In this document: positions 37,308 to 46,116 of the stretch, piece by piece
How the letters are laid out: each line of letters begins with the position of its first letter
Numbering within the stretch: position 1 is the stretch's first letter
Source: JAEUMW01 sp039807745
GTDB lineage: Bacteria > Pseudomonadota > Gammaproteobacteria > Burkholderiales > JAEUMW01
DNA: 62,028 nt
Direction: 5' to 3'
NCBI GenBank assembly: GCA_039807745.1
Contig: JBDHRV010000004.1
Coordinates: 1 to 62,028, forward strand
The notes under the pieces: generated by a model
Told to the model about the DNA's origin: nothing
Databases searched by the model: none
Seen by the model: only the letters and a program-made list of their open reading frames with translations
Program-made: the position numbers and the translations under genes

Positions 37308-38611
37308 TCGCGCCGCGCCGGGGTGGCGGCGCCGCGCAGGGGACCGACGACGATCCGCCGTGCGTGGACTGCGCCGAGGAGTCCGCGCTGCCGCATCTCG
37401 AGCTTCATCGCGAACGGCCGCTGCTGGCGGTGCTGGCCGGCATTCAGTTCACGCACATCGTCGACTTCATGATCATGATGCCGCTCGGGCCGCAGTTCAT
37501 GGCTCTCTTCGGCATCGGGCCGACGCAGTTCAGCCTGCTGGTCGCCTCCTATACGCTGAGCGCCGGCCTGGTCGGCCTGGTCGCCGCGCTCTTCATCGAC
37601 CGCTTTGATCGGCGCCATGCGCTGCTCGCACTCTACGCCGGCTTCATCGCGGCAACGCTCGCGTGCGGGCTGGCGCCGGGCTACGCGTGGCTGCTGGTTG
37701 CGCGTGCCGCCGCAGGGGCGTTTGGCGGAGTGCTCGGTGCGAGCGTCTTCGCCATCGTCGGTGATGTCATTCCGGAGTCGCGACGGGGCGCGGCGATGGG
37801 TACGGTGATGTCCGCCTTCTCGCTGGCAGCCGTGGCGGGCGTGCCGATCGGACTCGTCCTGGCGAACGCTTATGGCTGGCGTGCGCCATTCCTGTTCCTG
37901 ACCGCGGTGAGCCTCGCGATCGCCGTGTTCGTGCCGCGCTACGTTCCCCGCCTCAGTCGGCATGTGCACCACGCCACGGGGCGCAGCGCGGTGGCCCAGG
38001 TGACGGAAGTTTTCGGCCATCGCAACCACCTGCGCGCGTTTGCCATGGTGGCGGCGCTCACGCTGAGCGCCTTCTCCGTCATCCCCTTCATCAGCCCCTA
38101 CATGGTCGCGAACGTCGGGCTCACGCTCGACGACCTGCCGTTCATATATCTGGCGGGAGGTCTGATGACGCTCTTTACGGCGCGCCTCATCGGTCATCTC
38201 GCGGACCGGCACGGCAAGCGTCGCGTGTTCGTGGCGACGGCGCTGCTCTCGCTCGTGCCCATCCTGCTCGTGACGCATCTGCCGGCGGCGCCGCTTGCGG
38301 CGGCGATCGCGGTCACGACGCTTTTCATGGTGCTGGTGTCGGGCCGCTTCGTGCCGGCCATGGCGATGATCACGGCGAGCGTCGAGCCGCGGTTGCGCGG
38401 CAGCTTCATGAGCGTGCATGCATCGGTGCAGCAGTTTGGCTCGTCGGCCGCAACGCTCGGCGCCGGTCTGGTGATCGGCCGCAGCGCGGACGGTGCGCTG
38501 ACCCACTACGGCAGCGTCGGCTGGGCCGCGGCGCTGGCGACCATCCTGGCCGTGCTGATCGCGCGCACCCTGCGCGGCGCCGCGCGGACCGCGCCGGGGG
38601 CAGTCAAGTGA
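37304..38611 (+). CDS. Major facilitator superfamily transporter
   Basis: This protein of about 435 residues has twelve predicted membrane segments starting near PLLAVLAGIQFTHIVDFMIM. It carries the MFS loop motif as LVAALFIDRFDRRHALL, plus GHLADRHGKRRVF between later helices. It resembles the drug/sugar efflux group of MFS proteins. The start is uncertain: the TTG at 37304 overlaps the previous stop and gives a hydrophilic N-terminal tail of about 40 residues. The substrate cannot be predicted. Confidence 0.88.
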   Translation: MIAPRRGGGAAQGTDDDPPCVDCAEESALPHLELHRERPLLAVLAGIQFTHIVDFMIMMPLGPQFMALFGIGPTQFSLLVASYTLSAGLVGLVAALFIDRFDRRHALLALYAGFIAATLACGLAPGYAWLLVARAAAGAFGGVLGASVFAIVGDVIPESRRGAAMGTVMSAFSLAAVAGVPIGLVLANAYGWRAPFLFLTAVSLAIAVFVPRYVPRLSRHVHHATGRSAVAQVTEVFGHRNHLRAFAMVAALTLSAFSVIPFISPYMVANVGLTLDDLPFIYLAGGLMTLFTARLIGHLADRHGKRRVFVATALLSLVPILLVTHLPAAPLAAAIAVTTLFMVLVSGRFVPAMAMITASVEPRLRGSFMSVHASVQQFGSSAATLGAGLVIGRSADGALTHYGSVGWAAALATILAVLIARTLRGAARTAPGAVK

Positions 38612-38624
38612 CAGAAGCATGACA

Positions 38625-38652
38625 GGAACGTTGCCGGCGCGAGGTTGTCCGA
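38625..38652 (+). promoter_or_regulatory. Candidate sigma-E/ECF-type promoter before cfa
   Basis: GGAACGT (38625-38631), 16 bp and TCCGA (38648-38652) resemble the sigma-E pattern GGAACTT-N16-TCnnA. The cfa start lies 80 bp downstream. The match is by eye and the motif is short. Confidence 0.33.
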
Positions 38653-38732
38653 CGTCCGAAAACGTGCTTCAATTTTCAACGCGAGGCTGGGATCGTCGAA
38701 CGTGAACTCGACTTGCGCGCACTCCGACCGCG

Positions 38733-40058
38733 ATGAAAAATCAGAATGCCCACACCTTCGATTCGTCCGCTGTCGACGAGGACGTCGCCAGCGCTCCCGC
38801 GGCACCGCTGACGGACGACCGCGTCGCAGAGTCGCCTTTCGAGACGCGCGATGGCAAGGTGCACGCCGTCGAGCGCGGACTGCTCCAGCAAATGCTGCGC
38901 AAGCTCGCCGACCCGCCGTTTCGCATCGTGCTCTGGGACGGCACGGAGATCGTGAGCGGCGACCGGGCGCCGATCGCGACGCTCTTCGTCCACACACGCA
39001 GCGCGTTCTACCGCATGCTGTGGGATCCAAACCTGAATTTCGGTGATGACTACGCGAACGGGGAGATCGACATCGAAGGTGATTTCGTCGGATTTCTCGC
39101 GACGCTGTACGCGGCCACCGTCGACATGCCGTTCAGCGCGGCGGGGCTCAAGATCTTCCCGGTGGACAGAAGGCCGCGCCGCAACACCCTGAAGGCATCG
39201 CGCGAGCACATCCACCACCATTACGACATCGGCAATGCCTTCTACCGGCTGTGGCTCGATGCCGAAATGCAGTACACCTGCGCATATTTTCGCGACGCCG
39301 AGGCCACCCTCGAGGCAGCGCAGATGGCCAAGCTCGATCACGTCTGCCGCAAGCTCAGGCTGACCCCGAACGACACCGTGGTGGAAGCGGGCTGCGGCTG
39401 GGGTGGGCTCGCACTGCACATGGCGCGGCATTTCGGCGTCGCCCGCGTGCGCGCCTACAACATCTCGGAGGAGCAGGTACGGTTCGCCCGCGAGCGCGCG
39501 CAGCGGGAAGGCCTCGCGGACCGCGTCGAGTACGTCCTCGACGACTACCGCAACATCGATGGCCGCTACGATGTGTTCGTCTCGGTCGGGATGCTCGAGC
39601 ACGTCGGCGTCGACAACTACCGGGATCTCGGCGAAGTCATCCATCGCTCGCTCGCGCCCGAGGGCCGCGGCCTCATTCACAGTATCGGCCGCAATCGTCC
39701 GGGGTATATGCACCCCTGGATCGAGCGACGCATCTTCCCCGGCGCGCATCCGGCTGCCTTGTCGGAGATGATGCAGATCTTCGAGACGCGCCGGCTGTCG
39801 GTGCTCGACGTCGAGAACCTGCGCCCGCACTACGCGATCACGCTGCACCACTGGCTCGAGCGGTTCGAGGCGTCGCGCGAGGAAGTACGGAAGATGTATG
39901 ACGAACGCTTCGTCCGCATGTGGCGACTCTATCTCGCGGGGTCGAAGGCGGCGTTCATCGGCGGCGAGCTCCAGCTCTTTCAGGTGCTGTTCGCGCGGCC
40001 GACGGTGAGCGACTGGCCCCTGACGCGCGCCTGGATGTACCGCGATGAAGTGACATGA
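38733..40058 (+). CDS. cfa: Cyclopropane-fatty-acyl-phospholipid synthase family methyltransferase
   Basis: This 441-residue SAM-dependent enzyme methylates double bonds of membrane phospholipid acyl chains. Motifs are HHHYDIGNAFYRLWLDAEMQ followed by YTCAYF, the SAM loop VVEAGCGWGGLALHMA, NISEEQVRFA and VSVGMLEHVGVDNY. It is about 60 residues longer than E. coli Cfa because of an N-terminal extension rich in polar residues. The stop overlaps the start of a flavoprotein reductase by 4 bp. This pairing leaves open a branched-chain or other modified fatty acid product instead of a cyclopropane ring. Confidence 0.93.
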   Translation: MKNQNAHTFDSSAVDEDVASAPAAPLTDDRVAESPFETRDGKVHAVERGLLQQMLRKLADPPFRIVLWDGTEIVSGDRAPIATLFVHTRSAFYRMLWDPNLNFGDDYANGEIDIEGDFVGFLATLYAATVDMPFSAAGLKIFPVDRRPRRNTLKASREHIHHHYDIGNAFYRLWLDAEMQYTCAYFRDAEATLEAAQMAKLDHVCRKLRLTPNDTVVEAGCGWGGLALHMARHFGVARVRAYNISEEQVRFARERAQREGLADRVEYVLDDYRNIDGRYDVFVSVGMLEHVGVDNYRDLGEVIHRSLAPEGRGLIHSIGRNRPGYMHPWIERRIFPGAHPAALSEMMQIFETRRLSVLDVENLRPHYAITLHHWLERFEASREEVRKMYDERFVRMWRLYLAGSKAAFIGGELQLFQVLFARPTVSDWPLTRAWMYRDEVT

Positions 40059-41218
40059 CAGCAGACGCGTCGTGCGAGGTGCTGGTGGTCGGCGGCGGGC
40101 CGGGCGGATCGACATGCGCCTGGGCGCTGGCGCGCGCTGGTGTCGACGTGGTCGTCATGGACAAGCGCACCTTTCCGCGCGACAAGGTTTGCGCTGGCTG
40201 GATCACACCGGCGGTCGTCGAGTCGCTGCAGCTCGACGTCGAAGCGTATCGCCGCGGCCGCGTGTTCCAGCCCATCACCGGCTTTCGCACCGGGATGCTC
40301 GGCGGGCGGGAGGTCGACACCGACTACTCCGACGCGGTGAGCTTCGGCATCCGGCGCTTCGAGTTCGACGACTATCTCCTGCGCCGCTGCGGTGCGCGGC
40401 TCGAGCTGGGCGAGACGCTGCGCACGCTCGAGCGCGTGGGCGACGGCTGGCTCGCTAACGGGCGCATCCGCGCGCGCATGCTGGTCGGTGCGGGCGGTCA
40501 TTTCTGTCCGGTGGCGCGGCATCTCGGCGCCGATCTCGGTGCGTCCGAATCGATCATCGCCGCGCAGGAGGTCGAGTTCGCGATGACGCCGGAGCAGGTC
40601 CGGAAGTGCGCCGCGCTCGGCGAGCGCCCGGAGCTCTACTTCTGCGCCGATTTCAAGGGCTATGGCTGGTGCTTCCGCAAGGGGCGCTATCTGAACATCG
40701 GTCTCGGGCGGGAAGACAATCACCGCCTCGCCGATCACCTGGCCGGCTTTCGCGAGTTCCTGCGACACCGGGGCACCGTCGATTTCGATCTGCCGGCGCG
40801 CTGCAGCGGTCACGCGTATCTCCTGTACGGCCATGCACCGCGCGAGCTGGTCGCGGACGCGGCCTTACTCATCGGCGATGCGGCGGGGCTGGCGTATACG
40901 CAAAGCGGCGAGGGCATCCGGCCCGCGGTGGAATCGGCGCTCATGGCCGCCGAGACCATCCTCGGTGCAGCGGGCGCCTATGGGGTCGAGCGGCTCGCGC
41001 CCTATTGCGAGCGACTCACGGCGCGCTTTGGCCCGCGCCAGTCGCGCAGCGTCGCCAAGTATTTGCCTGGCGGATTCAAGAGCGCGCTGGGCCGCGCGCT
41101 GATGGCAAGCAGGTGGTTCACGCGCCGCGTCGTACTCGATGGCTGGTTTCTGCACGCGGGCGTCGCGCCGCTCGCGTCGTCACCGTCGGAGTCGGCGCGC
41201 ATCGCCTCGGCCGCATAG
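40055..41218 (+). CDS. FAD-dependent oxidoreductase, geranylgeranyl-reductase-like
   Basis: This 387-residue flavoprotein has the N-terminal FAD-binding motif VLVVGGGPGGSTCAWALARA and DKVCAGWITP. The second FAD contact is VADAALLIGDAAGLAYTQSG, followed by EGIRPAVESALMAAE. This layout is that of geranylgeranyl reductase-like proteins, which reduce isoprenoid double bonds or act on lipids. It overlaps cfa by 4 bp, so a joint role in lipid modification is likely. The exact substrate is unknown; a halogenase-like or monooxygenase role is less likely from the motifs. Confidence 0.85.
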   Translation: MTADASCEVLVVGGGPGGSTCAWALARAGVDVVVMDKRTFPRDKVCAGWITPAVVESLQLDVEAYRRGRVFQPITGFRTGMLGGREVDTDYSDAVSFGIRRFEFDDYLLRRCGARLELGETLRTLERVGDGWLANGRIRARMLVGAGGHFCPVARHLGADLGASESIIAAQEVEFAMTPEQVRKCAALGERPELYFCADFKGYGWCFRKGRYLNIGLGREDNHRLADHLAGFREFLRHRGTVDFDLPARCSGHAYLLYGHAPRELVADAALLIGDAAGLAYTQSGEGIRPAVESALMAAETILGAAGAYGVERLAPYCERLTARFGPRQSRSVAKYLPGGFKSALGRALMASRWFTRRVVLDGWFLHAGVAPLASSPSESARIASAA

Positions 41219-41384
41219 CGCCCTCGATCGCGAGCCCGGTGGGCGATTGCGCTTCGCTTCCGGCGCTGCCTGTCGGCAGCCGGCGTACGCAATGCCAGGG
41301 GGATTCCGCTATCGGTCCGCGACGAGCGCGTGCTGGGCGGTGACGGCAAGGGTTACGAGAACAGGATTCTCGGCACCGCGGTCG

Positions 41385-42503
41385 TCAGCGTACGTTCGGG
41401 CAGGCCGTGGCGACCCGGAGCGGTGCGGGATGGGCAACCTCGGGTGTGTCGTGGGTCGAGTGCGTCGACCGGTTGCGGCCCCCCTGTTTCGACCGATACA
41501 TGGCCTTGTCGGCCTTGTCGAGCAGCAGCGAGAGATCGACGCCATCGTCCGGATAGCTCGCGACACCGAGGCTGACCGTCGTCGGAACCCGGGTGTCACG
41601 GACCGTAAGGCCAATGGCTTCGACCGAGCGGCGGATGCGTTCGGCAACCTCGCGCGCACCCCGGGCGCCGGTGTCCGGCAGCAGCACCATGAACTCGTCG
41701 CCGCCGTAGCGCGCGAGCACGTCCGTCGACCGCAACTGCGCCTTGACGCCGGCCACGATCTGCTGCAGCAGGCGATTGCCGGTTTCGTGGCCGAACGTGT
41801 CGTTCACGCGCTTGAGGTTGTCGGAGTCGATCATGACGAGGCTCATCGGCCGCGAGTAGCGGATCGCCTGATTGAACGCGCGGTCGGCAATGATGTTGAA
41901 CGCGCGCAGATTGTAGAGCCCGGTGAGCGGATCGGTCTCGGAGAAGAGCTTCGCCTTGTTGAGGGCGTAATGGATGTCGGCCGACAGCATGGTCGTGATG
42001 TAGGCGACGAGCAGCACTGGCGAGAGCTTCGCGGCGAGTTCGACGCCAAAGTTCAGGGAGAGGACCGGGTGGCCGGAGCCGACGGCGGAAAAGAAGATGT
42101 AGCAGGCGGTCACCAGGGTCATCTCGAGCAGCGTCGCCACCTTGCCGAGCGCGAGCGCGCTGGCGATGATGGGCAGCAGATAGAGACTCAGGAGCGGGCT
42201 GTCAAGCTTGCCCGAGTACCATACCACCCAGGTGATGAACAGGATCATCACGAGGGTCTCGAGTGCCAGCTTCCAGCGCGTCTCGTGCTTGTAGAAGTTG
42301 GCGTAGCGGAACGATAGGATGAACGCCGCGAAGAAGAAGAGCGCCATCATGATGGCGGTGCGGCTTTCCTCGCCGAGCGGCTGAATGAACTGGAACGCCA
42401 GCACGACGATAAGCATCAGCCAGTCGATCTCTGCGATCGTCCGGGAGAAACCGCGCAGTTCCTCTTCCAGGGGAAGCAGGCTTTCTTGCTTTAGGATGCT
42501 CAT
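41385..42503 (-). CDS. Membrane-bound diguanylate cyclase (GGDEF)
   Basis: This 372-residue protein has about six hydrophobic segments in its first 190 residues, then a GGDEF domain. The domain has DPLTGLYNLRAF, LVMIDSDNLKRVNDTFGHE and the active site ARYGGDEFMVLLP. An RxxD (RSTD) at the classical distance before GGDEF suggests product inhibition. It should make c-di-GMP in response to an unknown membrane signal. I start at the ATG at 42503, where the residue pattern MSILKQESLLPLEEEL begins; no strong ribosome binding site is visible. Confidence 0.93.
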   Translation of the reverse strand: MSILKQESLLPLEEELRGFSRTIAEIDWLMLIVVLAFQFIQPLGEESRTAIMMALFFFAAFILSFRYANFYKHETRWKLALETLVMILFITWVVWYSGKLDSPLLSLYLLPIIASALALGKVATLLEMTLVTACYIFFSAVGSGHPVLSLNFGVELAAKLSPVLLVAYITTMLSADIHYALNKAKLFSETDPLTGLYNLRAFNIIADRAFNQAIRYSRPMSLVMIDSDNLKRVNDTFGHETGNRLLQQIVAGVKAQLRSTDVLARYGGDEFMVLLPDTGARGAREVAERIRRSVEAIGLTVRDTRVPTTVSLGVASYPDDGVDLSLLLDKADKAMYRSKQGGRNRSTHSTHDTPEVAHPAPLRVATACPNVR

Positions 42504-42680
42504 GACATTGAAGGGGATGATCGATGGTTCTGATCGGGATCGCCGCGACCCGCCGCGCTGGTGCCGGTTGGGCGCTCGCCGGCAGGGGCTTGCCCCGGTT
42601 GCGACTCGACAGGACAACGGCTGGCGCACCGTCGAGCAACAAGCGTGCCGCTGCGCGCGCCAACGCCCCGACGCGGCGGC

Positions 42681-43133
42681 ATGATCGGACTCCTGCAGCG
42701 GGTCACGGAGGCACGCGTCACGGTGGACGGGGACAGCATTGCGGCCATCGGCCGCGGGCTGTGTGTTCTGGTGGGTGTCGAGCGCGGCGATGACGAGGGC
42801 GTGGCGGAACGGCTGCTCGAGCGCTTGCTGGGATATCGCGTGTTCCCCGACGGCGAAGGAAAGATGAACCGGTCGCTGCGGGACATAGACGGAGCGCTCT
42901 TGCTGGTGCCGCAGTTCACCCTCCCTGCCGACACGCGCAAGGGCATGCGCCCGAGCTTCACGCCGGCAGCGCCACCCGAGATCGGGATGCGGCTCTTCTC
43001 GCACCTGTGCGAGCGAGCCAATGCGAGCCACTCGCACGTGGCGAGCGGGCGGTTCGGCGCACAGATGCAGGTGGCGCTGGTCAACGACGGACCCGCGACC
43101 TTCTGGCTCCATGTCGGACGCGCCGTTGCGTAG
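42681..43133 (+). CDS. dtd: D-aminoacyl-tRNA deacylase
   Basis: This 150-residue enzyme removes D-amino acids from mischarged tRNA. It matches the DTD family: MIGLLQRVTEARVTVDG, then GKMNRSLRDIDGALLLVPQF, ADTRKGMRPSF and FGAQMQVALVNDGPATFWL, the last being the conserved GP motif at the active-site edge. Length is typical (about 145). The start ATG at 42681 is the first residue of the family alignment. Confidence 0.95.
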   Translation: MIGLLQRVTEARVTVDGDSIAAIGRGLCVLVGVERGDDEGVAERLLERLLGYRVFPDGEGKMNRSLRDIDGALLLVPQFTLPADTRKGMRPSFTPAAPPEIGMRLFSHLCERANASHSHVASGRFGAQMQVALVNDGPATFWLHVGRAVA

Positions 43134-43189
43134 CGCGAACGGATCACGAATCTTGCTAGCGAGGCCGGATCCGCCACACCACACCGGCC

Positions 43190-44104
43190 GTGCCAAGAAC
43201 CCGCTCTCTTTGCGCCGTACTCTTCACCGATATCTCCGGTAGCGCACGTCTCTACCGGCGCCTGGGCGACGGCCCTGCCCAGCGCATCGTCGGGGAGTCG
43301 ATGGAGCTCCTGGCGGGCACATTGCCCGAGCATGGGGGGCGCATGGTGAAAACCATCGGGGACTGCATGCTGAGCGTGTTTGACAGCCCCGATAGCGCGG
43401 CGCGCGCCGCGCGTCGCATGCATGGGGTGCTCGCGCAGTCGCAGCCGGGTGGCGAAGCTATCCGCATCCATACCGGCATGGACTTCGGTCCGGTGATCGA
43501 AGACGGCGGCGATGTCTTCGGCGATACGGTCAACGTGGCAGCATATCTGGCGGCGGTTGCTTCCGCGGACCAGATCCTGGTCACGCAAAGGATGACCACA
43601 GCGCTCTCCGCCGCGGCCAAGGTCGGCGTCCGCCCGCTCTTCAGCGCCCTGCTCAAGGGTCACCTGAATTCAACATCCGTCTACCAGGTGATCTGGAAGC
43701 CTGATGATCGGTTCACCACCCAGATCAATTCGAAGGCCCGGCGGCTGCTGCCGTCCGATCTCGGCAGCATGCGCGTGCAACAAGGCAACCGAAGTCTGGC
43801 GGTGAACCGGCTGCACCCCGTGCTTGCGATCGGGCGCGGCGTTGACAACGACATCGTTCTCGCCGACATGTTCGTCTCCCAGCAACATGCGAACATTCTT
43901 CTGCGCCACACGAACTTCTATCTCGAGGATCGAAGCGTGAACGGTACCTTCGTCCGCTTTCAGAACGGTGTCGAGGTGCACGTGCTGCGGGAGGAACTGC
44001 TGCTCGATGGCACGGGTCGCGCGAGCTTCGGCCGCAGCTTCGGGGAGCTGCCGGCCGCGATCGTCGAGTTCGCCCGCGACCGTCGCTCGATGTACCGCGT
44101 GTGA
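43190..44104 (+). CDS. Class III nucleotidyl cyclase domain fused to FHA domain, transition-state Arg replaced
   Basis: This 304-residue protein has a class III adenylate/guanylate cyclase domain (about 5-165) and a C-terminal FHA domain (about 210-285, AIGRGVDNDIVLADMFVSQQ). Metal-binding Asp14 (FTDISGS) and Asp58 (KTIGD), the substrate Lys54 and Asp108 are present. In the transition-state motif the expected Asn-xxx-Arg reads N115-VAA-Y119, so the arginine is a tyrosine. Activity is therefore doubtful or altered. The start is GTG at 43190, directly followed by homologous sequence. FHA domains bind phosphothreonine peptides, which suggests a scaffold or regulated enzyme. Confidence 0.9.
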   Translation: MPRTRSLCAVLFTDISGSARLYRRLGDGPAQRIVGESMELLAGTLPEHGGRMVKTIGDCMLSVFDSPDSAARAARRMHGVLAQSQPGGEAIRIHTGMDFGPVIEDGGDVFGDTVNVAAYLAAVASADQILVTQRMTTALSAAAKVGVRPLFSALLKGHLNSTSVYQVIWKPDDRFTTQINSKARRLLPSDLGSMRVQQGNRSLAVNRLHPVLAIGRGVDNDIVLADMFVSQQHANILLRHTNFYLEDRSVNGTFVRFQNGVEVHVLREELLLDGTGRASFGRSFGELPAAIVEFARDRRSMYRV

Positions 44105-44107
44105 GGG

Positions 44108-45847
44108 TCAGGCCGTGAGCGGGACGGCTGCGAGCCGTGCCGGACCCGTTCCCGTAGTGCGCAGATCCAGACGCCGCTGGTGGAGGCGCCGCAGCGTCGG
44201 CCGATGCCCGATGCTAAACAGCGTCGTCCGCGGCAGCCTTTCCTGCAGCAAACGGTACATCCGTTCCTCGGTAGGTTCGTCGAGTGCTGCGGTGGCCTCG
44301 TCGAGGTAGAGCCACGCCGGTTTCAACAGCAGCGCGCGCGCGAACGCGAGTCTTTGCTGCTCGCCTGGAGAGAGCTGCAGCGCCCAGTGCTGATCCTCGT
44401 CGAGACGGTCGGCCAGCCGCGGCAATCCGCACGCGATCAGGGATTCGCGGATCGCTTCGTCGGTAAAGCGACCCGGCTCGGCGGGGAAGGTCACCGCGCG
44501 GCGCAGGCTGCCGATCGGAATATAGGGGCGTTGCGGCAGGAACAGAGCGGGGCCGGCCGGACGCAGGATCCGCCCCTTCGCGAAAGGCCAGATGCCGGCA
44601 ATCGCGCGAAAGAGGGTGCTCTTGCCGCTGCCCGACGGACCGGTGAGCAGCACACTCTCCCCGGGCGCAATCGTGAGGCTGCCGTGCTCGAGTAGCGGGT
44701 GCGCATTCGGCAGCGCGAGATCGAGGTCATGGATCTCCAGCTTCGCACCATTCGTGTCCTCGACCGTCGCGCCGTCGTTATCCCGTTGTTCGATCGCCCG
44801 CTGCATGGCGTGCTGGAATGTGATGAGCCGTTCCGCCGAGGCCCGCCATTCCGCGAAGGTCGTGTACGCGTCGATGAACCAGGAGAGCGCCCCCTGCACC
44901 TGCGAGAAGGCGCTTGCCGTTTGCATGAGTCCGCCCAGCGGGACGGCTCCCGAAAAGTATCGCGGCGCGGCGACGACGTAAGGAAAGATGACCGCGACCT
45001 GGGAATAGCCGGCAGTGAACCAGGTCAGTCGCTTCTGCTGCACCATGATCCGGATCCAGTTCGCCACGACGTCCCCGAAGCGGCGCCGGAACTCCCCGAG
45101 CTCCTGCGCTTCGCCCCGGTAGAGCGCCACCCCTTCCGCGTTCTCGCGAAAGCGCACCAGCCCGAATCGGAAGTCCGCCTCGTAGCGCTGCTGATTGAAA
45201 TTGAAGCCTATGAGCGGCTTGCCGATGCGGTGCGTGAGCCAGGTGCCGAGCGCTGCATAGGCCAGCGCAACCCAGACCAGGTAGCCGGAGATTTCGTAGG
45301 TGGCACCGCCGACCGTGAAGTCGAGCACGCCCGACAGCCCCCACAGAATGCCGATGAAGGAGACGAGCGTCACCAGCGAGTTGATGAAGCCCAGGGTGAG
45401 CGTAAGGGTCTGTTCGATGAACAGCCTGAAGTCCTCGGCGATGCGCTGGTCCGGGTTGTCGGTACCGCGATCGGCGAGCTGCATGCGGTAGTACGTGCGT
45501 CCCGCAAGCCATTCGCCGAGGTAGAGATCCGTCAGCCAGCGCCGCCAGCGGATCTGCAGCCACTGGTTCAGGTAGAGCTGGTAGACGGCCATCACGATGA
45601 ACGCAGCGGCGAGCCAGCCAAAACGGATCAGGAGCGAGAAGAAGTCGTCCTGTTTCTTGTCCTGGAGGGAGTTGAAGAACGCGTTCTGCCACTGGTTGAT
45701 CTCGACATTGACCCACACCATACCGAGGGTGAGCGCGACGATGGCGGCAAGGAGCGCCCGTGCCGACCATTTCTCCTCGGAGTACCAGTAGGGGCGGACG
45801 AGCCGCCACAGATCGCGCACGTAGCGACCGTTGTTATCGCTCAACAT
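44108..45847 (-). CDS. ABC transporter, fused permease and ATPase (SbmA/BacA-YddA type)
   Basis: This 579-residue protein fuses a membrane domain of the SbmA/BacA type to an ABC ATPase. The membrane part includes NVEINQWQNAFFNSLQ and DNPDQRIAEDFRLFIEQTL, both typical of the family. The ATPase has Walker A GPSGSGKST, signature LSPGEQQRLAFARA and Walker B AWLYLDEATAALDE. Relatives are involved in peptide, vitamin B12 or very-long-chain fatty acid transport. GAGGAG precedes the ATG with good spacing. It converges with the cyclase-FHA gene, 3 bp apart. Confidence 0.93.
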   Translation of the reverse strand: MLSDNNGRYVRDLWRLVRPYWYSEEKWSARALLAAIVALTLGMVWVNVEINQWQNAFFNSLQDKKQDDFFSLLIRFGWLAAAFIVMAVYQLYLNQWLQIRWRRWLTDLYLGEWLAGRTYYRMQLADRGTDNPDQRIAEDFRLFIEQTLTLTLGFINSLVTLVSFIGILWGLSGVLDFTVGGATYEISGYLVWVALAYAALGTWLTHRIGKPLIGFNFNQQRYEADFRFGLVRFRENAEGVALYRGEAQELGEFRRRFGDVVANWIRIMVQQKRLTWFTAGYSQVAVIFPYVVAAPRYFSGAVPLGGLMQTASAFSQVQGALSWFIDAYTTFAEWRASAERLITFQHAMQRAIEQRDNDGATVEDTNGAKLEIHDLDLALPNAHPLLEHGSLTIAPGESVLLTGPSGSGKSTLFRAIAGIWPFAKGRILRPAGPALFLPQRPYIPIGSLRRAVTFPAEPGRFTDEAIRESLIACGLPRLADRLDEDQHWALQLSPGEQQRLAFARALLLKPAWLYLDEATAALDEPTEERMYRLLQERLPRTTLFSIGHRPTLRRLHQRRLDLRTTGTGPARLAAVPLTA

Positions 45848-46116
45848 CGAGCTCTCCTCGGGCAGGTTGATCGACCGCGCATCCCGCTGACACCGACCGC
45901 GGGGCAGTCAGCGGAGCGGACCCCGGCCGCCTCGGTCCCGGGTGCGCGGGCGGTCGCCGCTGCGGCGCATTTCGATCGACAGCAGGGGAATGAATTGCGA
46001 GGGGCGGTCGCGACGAACTGACCGGAGCTGCGCTCCGACAGCGTCTGTCGTACGACTACGACGGCGGTGGAAGCGGGCGGCGCATGCGCGCCGCCATTCC
46101 TGCTTCCTGTAAGGGA

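Noticed and set aside
41139..42317. A 392-codon plus-strand frame opposite the diguanylate cyclase
   Set aside because: It is antisense to an intact GGDEF gene and has no signature of its own.
45848..46116. Possible gene in the 269-bp gap between the ABC transporter and the 185-residue protein
   Set aside because: Open frames there overlap the neighbouring gene antisense or out of frame and translate to Arg-rich sequence without start signals.
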